From assembly GCA_900545525.1 (NCBI GenBank), contig UQZX01000016.1:1-64000 (forward strand): 64,000 nt of DNA, read 5' to 3'. The position numbers were made by a program, and so were the translations under genes. Of this stretch, positions 51,601 to 60,260 are shown in pieces; within the stretch, counting starts at the first letter, position 1; each line of letters begins with the position of its first letter. A model generated the notes under the pieces. The model had not been told where the DNA came from and made no database searches. It was given only the letters and a program-made list of their open reading frames with translations. The stretch is from an uncultured Prevotella sp. GTDB taxonomy: Bacteria > Bacteroidota > Bacteroidia > Bacteroidales > Bacteroidaceae.

Positions 51601-52242
51601 ATGATGCGATATTGTTATTTACTATGGATAATATTTGTACATATTATGCCTGCCTGTGCACAAAAGACATATATGCCCCATGCTGGTGATTTGTTGTTTC
51701 AGGTAAAGGGAGACTCCGACTTTTCTGATGCTATTTCCAATGCTACGGCATGGAAAGACTCTGTGAAGTTTGTGCATGTTGCCATCGTTGCTCTGAATAC
51801 AGACAACGAACCTTATATAATAGAAGCATCGGATTGCAGAGGGGTTACATGTACGGCGTGGGACGAGTTTATTGCCTCTTCTCCTATGATAGACGGCAAG
51901 CCTGGTATTGTGGCTATGCGTGTCTGTGAAGACTTTGATGCAGACAGGGTTGTTGCGAGGGCATTAGAGCATTTAGGCGAAGAATACGACTGGTCGTATC
52001 GTCCTGATAACGGTAAGATGTATTGTTCCGAACTTGTATATGAGAGTTACCGTAAGGAAGACGGAAGTACATTGTTTACGGCAAGACCAATGAACTTTCG
52101 TGATGCAGAGGGCAATATGCCTGTTTTTTGGACGACACTTTTTGCTAAGCTTGGTGAGTCTGTTCCAGAGGGAGTACCCGGTACAAATCCCAATGATATG
52201 TCAAAGGAAAAGGTCTTGAAAGAAGTTTACAGATTTTTCTAA
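51601..52242 (+). CDS. YiiX-like permuted NlpC/P60 cysteine hydrolase
   Basis: The 213-residue protein has a signal peptide (about 1-20, ending PACAQ). It carries the permuted papain-like motifs of the YiiX/YebB family: AGDLLFQ near 28, His in VHVAIVAL near 61, and the Cys in YCSELVYESY near 141, following YDWSYRPDNGK. Such enzymes may act as amidases or peptidases in the periplasm; the substrate is unknown. TAATTTTG at 51567-51574 could be the -7 element. Confidence 0.85.
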   Translation: MMRYCYLLWIIFVHIMPACAQKTYMPHAGDLLFQVKGDSDFSDAISNATAWKDSVKFVHVAIVALNTDNEPYIIEASDCRGVTCTAWDEFIASSPMIDGKPGIVAMRVCEDFDADRVVARALEHLGEEYDWSYRPDNGKMYCSELVYESYRKEDGSTLFTARPMNFRDAEGNMPVFWTTLFAKLGESVPEGVPGTNPNDMSKEKVLKEVYRFF

Positions 52243-52283
52243 GTTCCAAATATAAAACTATATCACATTTTAATGTGAATGAT

Positions 52284-52361
52284 AAACAATTACGAGGTTG
52301 TGCTGATGCCCTATTTTTCTGATAATAGGGACATATATTGACACAACCCCGTAATTGGTTT
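52284..52361. terminator. Bidirectional terminator between convergent genes
   Basis: Outer arms 52284-52302 and 52342-52361 pair with one bulge and one mismatch (AATTACG-rich), and an inner CCCTAT/ATAGGG stem extends it. It separates the YiiX-like gene from coaBC. Confidence 0.75.
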
Positions 52362-52372
52362 ATATAAAGCGT

Positions 52373-53566
52373 TTACATTATCTTTACAAGTTCATCTATA
52401 ATGTCTGCCGCCACTTCTGTCTTGGGCTTCTTCCCGTATTCCTTTACTCTTTCCCTTGATATTATTGTCACCTTGTTGTCATCGCTGCGGAATGTTGTTC
52501 CCTCGTTGCGTGTGGAGTTCAGAACTATAAAGTCAAGGTTCTTCTTCTCCAATTTCTTGCGTGCGTTGCTCTCCTCGTCGTTTGTTTCGAGGGCAAAGCC
52601 GATAATGCGCTGACCGGGTTTCTTCATCATGCCAAGTTGTGCTGCAATGTCCCGTGTCGGGGACAGTCGTATTACCATGTCGTCCTTTCCGCGCTTTATC
52701 TTCTGTTCTGCGACATGTTCAGGACGGAAGTCGGCAACGGCAGCACACAATATGGCTGCATCTGCGTCTTTAAATTCTGTCGTAGCAGCGTTATACATTT
52801 CTTCGCAGCTTTCTACGTCTATCCTTTTTACTGCAGATGATGCCGTCATGCTTACCGGACCTGCTATAAGCGTAACGTCTGCTCCGCGCATGGCACATTC
52901 TTCGGCAAGAGCAAAGCCCATTTTCCCGCTCGAATAGTTGCCGATAAATCTTACCGGGTCTATCTTCTCGTATGTGGGTCCGGCGGTTATTACAACCTTT
53001 CGCCCTTTAAGATTCTCCTTGCTGCTGTAGAAATAACGCTCAAGCGTTTCAACAATCACTTCCGGCTCCTCCATACGCCCTTTGCCTTCCAGTCCGCTTG
53101 CCAGGAATCCTTTTTGAGGGTCTATGATTATATTTCCGTATTCCTGAAGCCTTTTTATGTTCTGTTGTGTCGATGGATGTGCGAACATGTCAAGGTCCAT
53201 TGCAGGAGCAACAAATACCGGTGCTTTCATAGACAGGTAAGTCGTTATAAGCATGTTGTCAGCAATGCCGCCCGCCATTTTTCCGATAGTGCTTGCCGTG
53301 CATGGAGCAATTAGCATGGCATCCGCCCATAATCCGAGGTCGACATGCGAGTTCCAAGTTCCGTCGCGCTGAGAGAAAAATTCGCTTATAACAGGTTTGT
53401 GCGTAAGTGCCGACAGCGTTATAGGAGTTATAAACTCCTTGCCTGCCGGTGTTATCACAACCTGTACCTCTGCACCGCGCTTTATAAGTCCGCGTATAAT
53501 GAAGCATGCCTTATATGCTGCAATGCTTCCGGTTATGCCTAAAACTATTTTCTTGCCTTTTAGCAT
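52373..53566 (-). CDS. coaBC: Bifunctional CoaBC (phosphopantothenoylcysteine synthetase/decarboxylase)
   Basis: The 397-residue enzyme makes 4'-phosphopantetheine from phosphopantothenate and cysteine for CoA. The N-terminal flavin CoaC part has GITGSIAAYKA, catalytic H74 in NSHVDLG, and PAMDLDM. The substrate-clamp motif is FLASGLEGKGRM, with Ser where E. coli has Cys. The CoaB part starts VVITAGPTYEKIDPVRFIGNYSSGKMG. It ends the dnaN-exonuclease-coaBC operon; recN, often next in Bacteroidetes, is absent. Confidence 0.94.
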   Translation of the reverse strand: MLKGKKIVLGITGSIAAYKACFIIRGLIKRGAEVQVVITPAGKEFITPITLSALTHKPVISEFFSQRDGTWNSHVDLGLWADAMLIAPCTASTIGKMAGGIADNMLITTYLSMKAPVFVAPAMDLDMFAHPSTQQNIKRLQEYGNIIIDPQKGFLASGLEGKGRMEEPEVIVETLERYFYSSKENLKGRKVVITAGPTYEKIDPVRFIGNYSSGKMGFALAEECAMRGADVTLIAGPVSMTASSAVKRIDVESCEEMYNAATTEFKDADAAILCAAVADFRPEHVAEQKIKRGKDDMVIRLSPTRDIAAQLGMMKKPGQRIIGFALETNDEESNARKKLEKKNLDFIVLNSTRNEGTTFRSDDNKVTIISRERVKEYGKKPKTEVAADIIDELVKIM

Positions 53567-53667
53567 ATTGATGTATAGTTATGGAATTGAAAAGTTTGGG
53601 AGATGTCCCGGACGTGTATTTCCAGTTTCGCCTTTACCTTATCAGTGCTGTCGGGGCAGGCATCTTT

Positions 53668-54531
53668 TTATTGTTGCTTTCTGTTTGCAAACTCCCTCAG
53701 GCGGATGCGTGTCAGTACCTGCTTGGTGTTGTATGTAAAGTCACTGCTCAACATCCAGCTGAAATATCCAGGGTCGCGGTTCAGCACTTCAGCCACGTTC
53801 CAGCCCTTGTACTTGCCGAAGTTGAATGTCTCTTGCATGCGCGGCTTCCCGTCTTTGTCCATAAGGATGTTTCCGGAGGCATCTTTCATTTCTTTCCATA
53901 CGACACGTCCTGCAAAGTCTACATTATTGTTTGTCTTTGAAAACTCTGCCAGTTCGTCCATATCGTTATTCAGCTGTCTTTCCGGTTCTTCCTGTCTGCC
54001 GGGTGCATACATGTCCAGTTCCGCTTTAAGCACTCTGTATGTAGCCTCCGTGTCCTGATCAGCCCTGTGCGCTTCGAAGTCTTCTTCCATTTTCCTTCCG
54101 CAATAAAACTTATATGCTGCAGCCAAATTACGCCGTTCCATTTTATGGAATATTGTCTGTGCATCTATCAGCCGGCTTTTGCTGAAGTCAAAGTCGATGC
54201 CTGCGCGCAGAAATTCCTCAGCAAGCATGGGAATATCGAAATGGTTTGAGTTAAATCCGGCAAAGTCGCAGCCCTTAAACTCTTCAGCCAGTCCAGCTGC
54301 CAGTTCTTTAAACAGAGGCTGATTTTTCACATCCTCGTTCGTAATTCCCGTCAGTTCTGTTATTTCCGCCGGAATGGACTTTCCCGGATTGACAAAAATA
54401 TTGGCACGTTTTTCCGTGCCGTCAGTATTTACCTTTATGTAAGATATCTGTATTACCCTGTCTTTAACAAGATCAAGCCCCGTTGTCTCCAGGTCGAAGA
54501 CAACAAGGGGCTTTGTAAGATTTAATTGCAT
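53668..54531 (-). CDS. DnaQ-family 3'-5' exonuclease
   Basis: The 287-residue protein has Exo I FDLETTGLD (about 12-20), Exo II GFNSNHFDIPML (about 91-102) and Exo III HRADQDTEATYR (about 155-166), completing the DEDDh site. A C-terminal domain of about 100 residues contains FGKYKGWNVAEV and PGYFSWML, a motif seen in exonuclease fusions of Bacteroidetes. It follows dnaN by 39 bases and may proofread or process ends near the clamp, which is an inference. Confidence 0.9.
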   Translation of the reverse strand: MQLNLTKPLVVFDLETTGLDLVKDRVIQISYIKVNTDGTEKRANIFVNPGKSIPAEITELTGITNEDVKNQPLFKELAAGLAEEFKGCDFAGFNSNHFDIPMLAEEFLRAGIDFDFSKSRLIDAQTIFHKMERRNLAAAYKFYCGRKMEEDFEAHRADQDTEATYRVLKAELDMYAPGRQEEPERQLNNDMDELAEFSKTNNNVDFAGRVVWKEMKDASGNILMDKDGKPRMQETFNFGKYKGWNVAEVLNRDPGYFSWMLSSDFTYNTKQVLTRIRLREFANRKQQ

Positions 54532-54570
54532 GATAATATTGATTAAATATCAGATGTACTTTCTTTTGTA

Positions 54571-55695
54571 TCAGTCGTTCAGCAGCATAGGCATGATAAG
54601 CATCAGGATGTCCTCGTTTTCCGGCTGTTCTGACGGAATGATGAGACATGGGCGGCTTGGGTCTGCCAGTTCGAGTGTAACCTCCTCGCTGTCAAGATTG
54701 TTCAAGATGTCAGTAAGCGACGGACCTTTAAAGCCTATGCTCATAGGATTGCCAATATAGTCGCATACGATTTCTTCCTTTGCGCTTGTATAGAAGTCGA
54801 TGTCCTCTGACGATATTTCCAGCTTTCCTGTTTCGATGTGCAGGCGTACAAGCTGGCTGCTCTCGCTTGCAAAAGGCAATACACGGCGCAATGCACCAAT
54901 CAGTATCTTGCGGTCTATCGTCATGCGGTTGGGGTTGTTTTGCGGTATCACCGAGTTGTAGTTGGGATAGCGTCCTTCTATCAGACGGCATGCAAGCGAA
55001 CCGTCGTTGAACGTTATTTCCGCATTGCGGTCGTCAAAGCGTATCACTGCGTCACCCTCGTCCCTTGTAAGAACATTCTTCAGCAGGTTTGCAGGTTTCT
55101 TGGGCAGTATAAATGCTGACGGTGTTTCGCTTTTCACGTTGAAGTTCTTGTTTCTCACAAGCTTGTGCCCGTCGCTTGCCACTATAGCCAGGGCATCTGC
55201 CGTAAGGTCAAAATATATACCGTTCATCACCGGGCGCAGTTCCTCGTTGGCTGTGGCAAATATCGAGCGTGTTATGTTGTTGCCCAAAATGTTTGCAGGC
55301 ATCGTCAGCGTGGTGACGTTGGCGTTCAGCCCCTGTGTGCGCGGATATTCATCGGCGTTCTGTGCCGTGAAGTTGTATATGCCGTTCTGGTATACAACCT
55401 TTACAGCCATTGTGGCAATGTCTACATCGAGTGTCAGCGGCTGCTCAGGAAGTTCCTTCACGGCATCGAGTATCGTGTGGCTGTTTATTGCAAACTGTCC
55501 GTCAGAATCTGATTCGTCAAGTTGTATTGTCGATTTCATTACGTTCTCGCTGTCCGATGCCGTTACCGTAAGCATGTTGTTGCTCACTTCAAAAAGGAAG
55601 CAGTCCAATATAGGCAGTGAGTTCTTGTTGTTCAGAACTTTTGACAATGTTGAAAGCCGGCTGTTCAGAGTCGTGCTTGACAGTGTTAATCTCAT
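54571..55695 (-). CDS. dnaN: DNA polymerase III sliding clamp (beta subunit)
   Basis: The 374-residue clamp has three beta-clamp domains, starting MRLTLSSTTLNSRLSTLSKVLNN, with DEYPRTQ, SDGHKL and LIEGRYPNY signposts and a C-terminal LIMPMLL. It heads a three-gene operon with the exonuclease and coaBC and is not next to dnaA here. Confidence 0.96.
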   Translation of the reverse strand: MRLTLSSTTLNSRLSTLSKVLNNKNSLPILDCFLFEVSNNMLTVTASDSENVMKSTIQLDESDSDGQFAINSHTILDAVKELPEQPLTLDVDIATMAVKVVYQNGIYNFTAQNADEYPRTQGLNANVTTLTMPANILGNNITRSIFATANEELRPVMNGIYFDLTADALAIVASDGHKLVRNKNFNVKSETPSAFILPKKPANLLKNVLTRDEGDAVIRFDDRNAEITFNDGSLACRLIEGRYPNYNSVIPQNNPNRMTIDRKILIGALRRVLPFASESSQLVRLHIETGKLEISSEDIDFYTSAKEEIVCDYIGNPMSIGFKGPSLTDILNNLDSEEVTLELADPSRPCLIIPSEQPENEDILMLIMPMLLND

Positions 55696-55742
55696 AGGTG
55701 ATTTATTTTATTTGTTACTTGTTTTTATATAAAATCCAGCTA

Positions 55743-55773
55743 CAAAAATACAAAAAACATACTGGAATACAAA
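55743..55773 (-). promoter_or_regulatory. Promoter of dnaN operon
   Basis: On the minus strand TTTG (55773-55770), a 19-base spacer and TATTTTTG (55750-55743) form a full consensus; leader about 40 bases. Confidence 0.82.
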
Positions 55774-55813
55774 AAAACGAGGTGGAAAGTTCCTTAATTT
55801 AGAACTATTTTAT

Positions 55814-55821
55814 TAATTTCG
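55814..55821 (+). promoter_or_regulatory. -7 element of DUF3127 gene
   Basis: TAATTTCG lies 35 bases before the start; divergent from the dnaN promoter. Confidence 0.5.
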
Positions 55822-55856
55822 CAAACTGTATAAATTAATGAGATATAAATAACGAC

Positions 55857-56264
55857 ATGGAAATAGAAGGAAAGATAATCGTTGTTCTTCCTGAACAGAG
55901 CGGCGTTTCAGCCCGTACTGGCAGCGCATGGAAGTCGCAGGAGTTTGTAATAGAGACGCACGAGCAGTATCCCCGCAAGTGCTGTTTCAGGGTTTTTGGG
56001 GCAGATCGCCTTGCTACGATGAACATACAGAGCGGCGAAGAGTTGCGTGTAAGCGTGGATATAGACGCCCATGAGTACAACGGGCGCTGGTTTAACAATA
56101 TAAGTGCATGGAAAGTGGAGCGCATCGACCCGATGGCAGCTCAGGCTGCCGCACAGGCTCCGCAGCCTTCTGCAACAGATGCATTCCCGCCCGCACCAAG
56201 TGCAACCGCGGCATCGGTTGCTCCTGCTTCGGAGGAGAACAGTGCGGACGACCTGCCGTTCTAA
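55857..56264 (+). CDS. DUF3127 OB-fold protein with SSB-like C-terminal tip
   Basis: The 135-residue protein has a DUF3127 domain (about 1-90; MEIEGKIIVVLPEQSG, WKSQEFVIETHEQYPRK, HEYNGRWFNNISAWKVE), which looks like an OB-fold. An Ala/Pro-rich linker follows and then an acidic tail ending DDLPF. Single-stranded-DNA-binding proteins end in DDIPF-type tips that recruit repair enzymes, so an SSB-like role fits. Divergence from dnaN supports this. It is not the main SSB by sequence. Function is inferred. Confidence 0.8.
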   Translation: MEIEGKIIVVLPEQSGVSARTGSAWKSQEFVIETHEQYPRKCCFRVFGADRLATMNIQSGEELRVSVDIDAHEYNGRWFNNISAWKVERIDPMAAQAAAQAPQPSATDAFPPAPSATAASVAPASEENSADDLPF

Positions 56265-56283
56265 AGATAGCTTTATTATCAAT

Positions 56284-56335
56284 ATATAAAATACCGCAGC
56301 CGTGGACTTTATTCCTACGCTGCGGTATTTTATAT
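56284..56335 (+). terminator. Terminator after DUF3127 gene
   Basis: A perfect 17-bp stem (56284-56300 with 56319-56335) with an 18-base loop, AT-rich base and GC-rich top. Confidence 0.85.
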
Positions 56336-56491
56336 TTGATAATATCGTCGACAGCCATTTTATGCTGCATTCTATTAACGCATGACCGATGTAATGTAAC
56401 GTAATTTCGATGAATATATCTTTCTTGTTGTATTATTCATCGAACTCACGTTAATGTATGTGCGGCTTTATCCCGAGCTCACTTTTATCGG

Positions 56492-57418
56492 TTAGAAAGC
56501 AAGAATTGGTCTGACGCGTGCGTATTCTGACCAGTTTTTCATACTTCCCGATACGGCGACACGGTTACGCATGAAGTAAACGCCCCATGCGCGGTCTATC
56601 CACAAGCCTTCTGTCTCAACCCCATATTCATTACTTGTCCAATAAGTCATGCCTGTTGTATCGAAGGAGGTGACGTCTGCAGCAGGAAGGAGTGCAAAGC
56701 TGTCATTAAGCAAATCGCGTACCACAGGGTCTTGTCGTCCCATGGATGTTATGTTGCCTTCAATTTCTCCAAAACATGCAAGTACCATTTCACGTCCTGT
56801 TCCCAAATACCAGCCCGAGCATGATGCAGGCGTGGGCACTGCGGCACAATAGTCTTCCACAGCCGCCATTGCGCTGACGGGCCATTGGGCATTTTCCGGA
56901 GAGGCATTGAATGCCTTGAGATATTTGCTGTAAGTATATCCAACCCTCTTGTTTACGGGCGCATCATCATCTTTTGTCGATTTAGCAATAGGATAGCCGT
57001 TTGCTGTCAGCCAGTCGCTTACCGTTTTATTAGAACCGTATGTTTCATAGTTCTCTTGCCATGATGATATTGTTTCGTTGAGGGCAATGGCAAGCCCGTG
57101 CGTACATTCAGGATGTTCGGCACGCAGTCCCTCGTCATCGGCAGAGGGGTCGCCGGCGTAAAACACAACGGCAATTGGCGTTTTCGACTTGTCAAGGGTT
57201 GTGGACCATGTTCCGTCGCTATAGTAAAAATCTCCTATTTTGGGTCCTTCTGTTGCCGGTGGCTGTGTTTCGTCGAATGTTATGGATTCTACAGATGAGC
57301 TTTCAAACTTCATTGTCTTACCGTTTTTCATGCTGATGATAAAGCCGCTTTGCGCCCATGCACACAGGCTTGTCATTAGCAATGTAAGGAGAAGGGATAT
57401 GTTTCTTTTGTTTTTCAT
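56492..57418 (-). CDS. Secreted DUF1566-like protein, copy 1
   Basis: The 308-residue protein has a signal peptide (about 1-22, ending AWAQ). An N-terminal segment with MKNGKTMKFESSSVESITF follows, then KIGDFYYSDGTWS and further DUF1566/Lcl-type motifs ending SEYARVRPILAF. A paralogue lies upstream at 57929-58825 in the same operon, sharing the KIGDFYY.DGTWS and CSGWY/SSGWY segments. Its ATG overlaps the stop of the T9SS-tail gene by four bases. These domains occur in surface proteins of Bacteroidales; function is unknown. Confidence 0.78.
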   Translation of the reverse strand: MKNKRNISLLLTLLMTSLCAWAQSGFIISMKNGKTMKFESSSVESITFDETQPPATEGPKIGDFYYSDGTWSTTLDKSKTPIAVVFYAGDPSADDEGLRAEHPECTHGLAIALNETISSWQENYETYGSNKTVSDWLTANGYPIAKSTKDDDAPVNKRVGYTYSKYLKAFNASPENAQWPVSAMAAVEDYCAAVPTPASCSGWYLGTGREMVLACFGEIEGNITSMGRQDPVVRDLLNDSFALLPAADVTSFDTTGMTYWTSNEYGVETEGLWIDRAWGVYFMRNRVAVSGSMKNWSEYARVRPILAF

Positions 57419-57900
57419 CGTTTAATTATTTTATAAGATTTACCTTCAGTTGTTGCAATAACATAGAGACCGGAAGCCAGTCCGCCAAGCGATATGGACA
57501 CCGTTCCGTCTTTTCCGACAGTGCTGCCTGTCAGCAGTGTACCGTTTATATCATATACCGATACGGAACCTCCTGCCTTGAATCCCTCCAGACATACCGT
57601 CTCATTGTCGGTATAGGTAATTCGGCGTTCATCGGCGCTAATCATTTCTACAGAGGTTGGAATGGAGAACATAAACTGTTTTACATTCTCCATTTTATGA
57701 ACGTCTGTTATTTCCGGAGCAGTGACCGTAATGTTATTTCCTTCAAAGGTGACCTTGGGCTTGTTTGCCAATACATAGCTGAACATCGAACCGTCTTTGT
57801 ATTCAATAAAAAGCTTTTCATCGGCACGGGTATGCAGGCTGATAGTAAGCATAGCCGCTACAGCCACAATAATGGTACGTATATTTATCATTGTTTTCAT
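57415..57900 (-). CDS. Secreted protein with T9SS type A sorting tail
   Basis: The 161-residue protein has a signal peptide (about 1-26, ending HTRAD). A short domain is followed by a C-terminal Por-secretion-tail-like segment (about 95-161): VSVYDINGTLLTGSTVGKDG, then SLGGLASGLYVIATTEGKSYKIIKR. This tail directs export by the type IX system in Bacteroidetes. The cargo is tiny, so the protein may be mainly tail. It sits between two DUF1566-like genes. Confidence 0.8.
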   Translation of the reverse strand: MKTMINIRTIIVAVAAMLTISLHTRADEKLFIEYKDGSMFSYVLANKPKVTFEGNNITVTAPEITDVHKMENVKQFMFSIPTSVEMISADERRITYTDNETVCLEGFKAGGSVSVYDINGTLLTGSTVGKDGTVSISLGGLASGLYVIATTEGKSYKIIKR

Positions 57901-57928
57901 ATATATTTGTTGTGACTAATATTTATGT

Positions 57929-58825
57929 TTAGAATGCCAGTATGAAGCGAGTCTGAAAATTCACATGGTTTTCTTTTAGGGTGCCTTCTATCTTGCCGTC
58001 GTATGTGCATATAGTGTAGCCATAGGCACCATACTCGGTACTTGCCCAGATGTTATAAGCCCACTGAGAATTGTATATTTGCTTTGCACCTATAATATAT
58101 AACAGGGCATTGTCGATGACGGCAATGTTCTTATGTGTTGTTGTTGCTTCAAGCACCTCAGCATTGTCCATTTCTCCGTTTATGAGCAAGAACAGCTCTT
58201 TTATACTCGGAACATACCAGCCGGACGAACTTGCCGGAGCACTGTGCTCCGCCTCGAAGGCAGCGGCCTTCTCTACAGGAATTACGGTATATCCGGTATT
58301 TGCATTGTTGAACGCACGGATTGCTTTTGTGTTGTTATAACCTAAAATGCTGTTACGTATCTCGTCCTTTCCAAAGTTTGACTCTGTTGATACATAACCC
58401 GTAAGGTTTTGAGTCACCCATTTGCCTACAGCCGAGCCAAAAGCCTGGTAGTTGTTTTGCCACATACAACCGGGCTCTTCAGCAAAGGCTGCTATCACAA
58501 GCCCGTGGTTACAATTAGGGAAATCTGCTTTTAGAACAGGATCTTCAGCTGTCGGGTCTCCTGTATAAAAGACTACGCCAATAGGATTTTTTGAGTAATC
58601 AATTTCTGACGACCATGTCCCGTCGGCATAATAAAAGTCTCCTATCTTGGGAGCATCATGGTGGGAAGAAAGATTGTCGGTAAATGTAATACTCTCAATT
58701 TGGGATGTTTGTAACGTTACGGGGTCACCGTCTTTGACATTTACCGTCAGGCTCTGCCCCTCGGCATAATCCGGCAGCAATGCCGCCATTACTGCAAAAA
58801 ATAATTTTGTTAAAGTTTTAACCAT
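57929..58825 (-). CDS. Secreted DUF1566-like protein, copy 2
   Basis: The 298-residue protein has a signal peptide (about 1-23) and a segment with LQTSQIESITFTD parallel to its paralogue at 56492. APKIGDFYYADGTWSSEID and a SSGWYVPSIKELFLL motif follow, ending FILAF like the other copy. Identity between the two is scattered, so the duplication is old. It is first in the three-gene operon, behind a leader with a possible hairpin and a mini reading frame. Location is likely the cell surface or outer membrane; function unknown. Confidence 0.78.
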   Translation of the reverse strand: MVKTLTKLFFAVMAALLPDYAEGQSLTVNVKDGDPVTLQTSQIESITFTDNLSSHHDAPKIGDFYYADGTWSSEIDYSKNPIGVVFYTGDPTAEDPVLKADFPNCNHGLVIAAFAEEPGCMWQNNYQAFGSAVGKWVTQNLTGYVSTESNFGKDEIRNSILGYNNTKAIRAFNNANTGYTVIPVEKAAAFEAEHSAPASSSGWYVPSIKELFLLINGEMDNAEVLEATTTHKNIAVIDNALLYIIGAKQIYNSQWAYNIWASTEYGAYGYTICTYDGKIEGTLKENHVNFQTRFILAF

Positions 58826-59000
58826 ATGGTATATAATAAAAATGAGAGGTCCTATAATACGATTATATCAGAACGGGGCATACAAAAAAATCCGATTTTC
58901 CCGAAAACATTGCAGGCTCTGCCCGGAAACACTTACAGATAGCAAACAGAACCTCTCATACATTCACTATTCATACGTGCGTTCCGGATGCAAATGTACA
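58826..59000 (-). promoter_or_regulatory. Structured leader upstream of secreted-protein operon
   Basis: The minus strand has TACATTTG at 58998-58991 as a -7 element. Downstream, ATGAGAGGT (58959-58951) pairs with ACCTCTCAT (58850-58842), bracketing about 100 bases that include an internal GC stem. An eight-codon frame starts at the ATG of the left arm (58959-58933). Whether it is translated is unknown. Beyond it, 59001-59130 shows nothing else. Confidence 0.45.
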
Positions 59001-59130
59001 TTAAAAACAATATAATTGTCATGGAATTCATAAAAAATACGATATAGTATACAAAATGTTGTAACATATCCTATTTTTGATGACATTTCATTCATGCCAT
59101 ATAAGTATGTCTTATATAGACAAAAAGAAA

Positions 59131-59152
59131 GGTGTGTCTGAAAAGACACACC
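59131..59152 (-). terminator. Terminator of rplU-rpmA operon
   Basis: GGTGTGTCT and AGACACACC form a nine-bp perfect stem with a GAAA-type loop; on the minus strand it is followed by TTTCTTTTT. Confidence 0.85.
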
Positions 59153-59190
59153 CTCTTGTATGTTTGTTTGGAATAAGTTGTTTTGTTTGT

Positions 59191-59454
59191 TTAAGCTTCG
59201 GCTTCAGGTATTACTGAAACAACGCTCTTGTCGCGACGTCCCTTCTTGAAGTTTACAACTCCGTCTGTCAGTGCGTAAAGAGTATCATCCTTACCTATAC
59301 CTACATTTCTGCCGGGGTTGTGCTTCGTGCCACGCTGTCTTACGATGATGTTGCCTGCAACAACCTTCTGTCCGCCAAAAATCTTGATGCCTAATCTTTG
59401 TGAAGCTGATTCACGGCCGTTCTTAGAACTACCAACACCTTTTTTATGTGCCAT
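59191..59454 (-). CDS. rpmA: 50S ribosomal protein L27
   Basis: The 87-residue protein starts MAHKKGVGSSKNGRESASQRLGIK, the typical L27 start with no N-terminal prepeptide, and carries GNIIVRQRGTKHNPG. It follows rplU by 21 bases, as in most bacteria. Confidence 0.97.
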   Translation of the reverse strand: MAHKKGVGSSKNGRESASQRLGIKIFGGQKVVAGNIIVRQRGTKHNPGRNVGIGKDDTLYALTDGVVNFKKGRRDKSVVSVIPEAEA

Positions 59455-59475
59455 TTCTTACTTCCTCCTAAAAAT

Positions 59476-59793
59476 TTAAGCGATTACTTGTTTGATTTCA
59501 ACTTCTGTGAACTGTGCGCGGTGACCGTTCTTCTTGCGGTAGTCCTTGCGGCGCTTCATCTTGAAGACGATAACCTTGTCGCCCTTTACAAGAGGATTTA
59601 CAACTTCACATACAACCTTTGCACCGTCTATGGCGGGTGCGCCAACCTTGATTGCGCCGTCGTTGTCTACGAGCAGCACCTTGTCAAACTCGAGTGTCTG
59701 ACCTGCTTCAGAGTCCTTAATGTGGTGAACGAAGAGTTTCTTACCCTGTTCTGCCTTGAACTGCTGACCGTTAATTTCTACAATTGCGTACAT
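59476..59793 (-). CDS. rplU: 50S ribosomal protein L21
   Basis: The 105-residue protein begins MYAIVEINGQQFKAEQGKKL and ends with the L21 motif KRRKDYRKKNGHRAQFTEV. It heads rplU-rpmA. Confidence 0.97.
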   Translation of the reverse strand: MYAIVEINGQQFKAEQGKKLFVHHIKDSEAGQTLEFDKVLLVDNDGAIKVGAPAIDGAKVVCEVVNPLVKGDKVIVFKMKRRKDYRKKNGHRAQFTEVEIKQVIA

Positions 59794-59878
59794 TATTAAT
59801 TATATAAAACGGTTCTTCCGTGAGGCGGACATGCTTTGTGCCGTCGCTTGTTTGAGCCTCTGCGGACTAAATCGGCTG

Positions 59879-59910
59879 CAAAATTACTTATTTAAGTTGA
59901 CAGTATCAAT
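59879..59910 (-). promoter_or_regulatory. Promoter of rplU-rpmA operon
   Basis: On the minus strand ATTG (59910-59907), a 20-base spacer and TAATTTTG (59886-59879). Confidence 0.7.
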
Positions 59911-60260
59911 TTTTAATTTGATATTTACTTGTGTATTAACAGAGATTAACTTTTTCTTTCCTCCCAATTTAATCATTTGTCCTTTAACTTCTTCTAACTT
60001 CCTATAACTTCTTTAACTTCCGATTCCTTTCCTCCTCCTTTCCCAAAACCTTAAAAAATAAAAAAATCTTGATGTTGTTTTTAACAAATACCACTTCCAT
60101 TTTTGCCTGTTTCTTATGAAAGATGATATGGTTTTCGTTGATTTGTTCAAAATTATGAGAGTAAAATGACAAGTCCGTCCCTACTGTCCAAAATTCACTG
60201 TATATTGCTGTATCAGTCAGACTGTCAGATGCTTATCCATTGTTTTCTTCATAATATATA
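59911..60260. other. Intergenic stretch with AAGTTAAAGG-type words
   Basis: Between 59960 and 60050 the plus strand shows CCTTTAACTTC and CTTCTAACTTCC words, the complement of those at 37374-37526. No gene is visible up to 60260. The rest is AT-rich unique-looking sequence. Confidence 0.55.
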
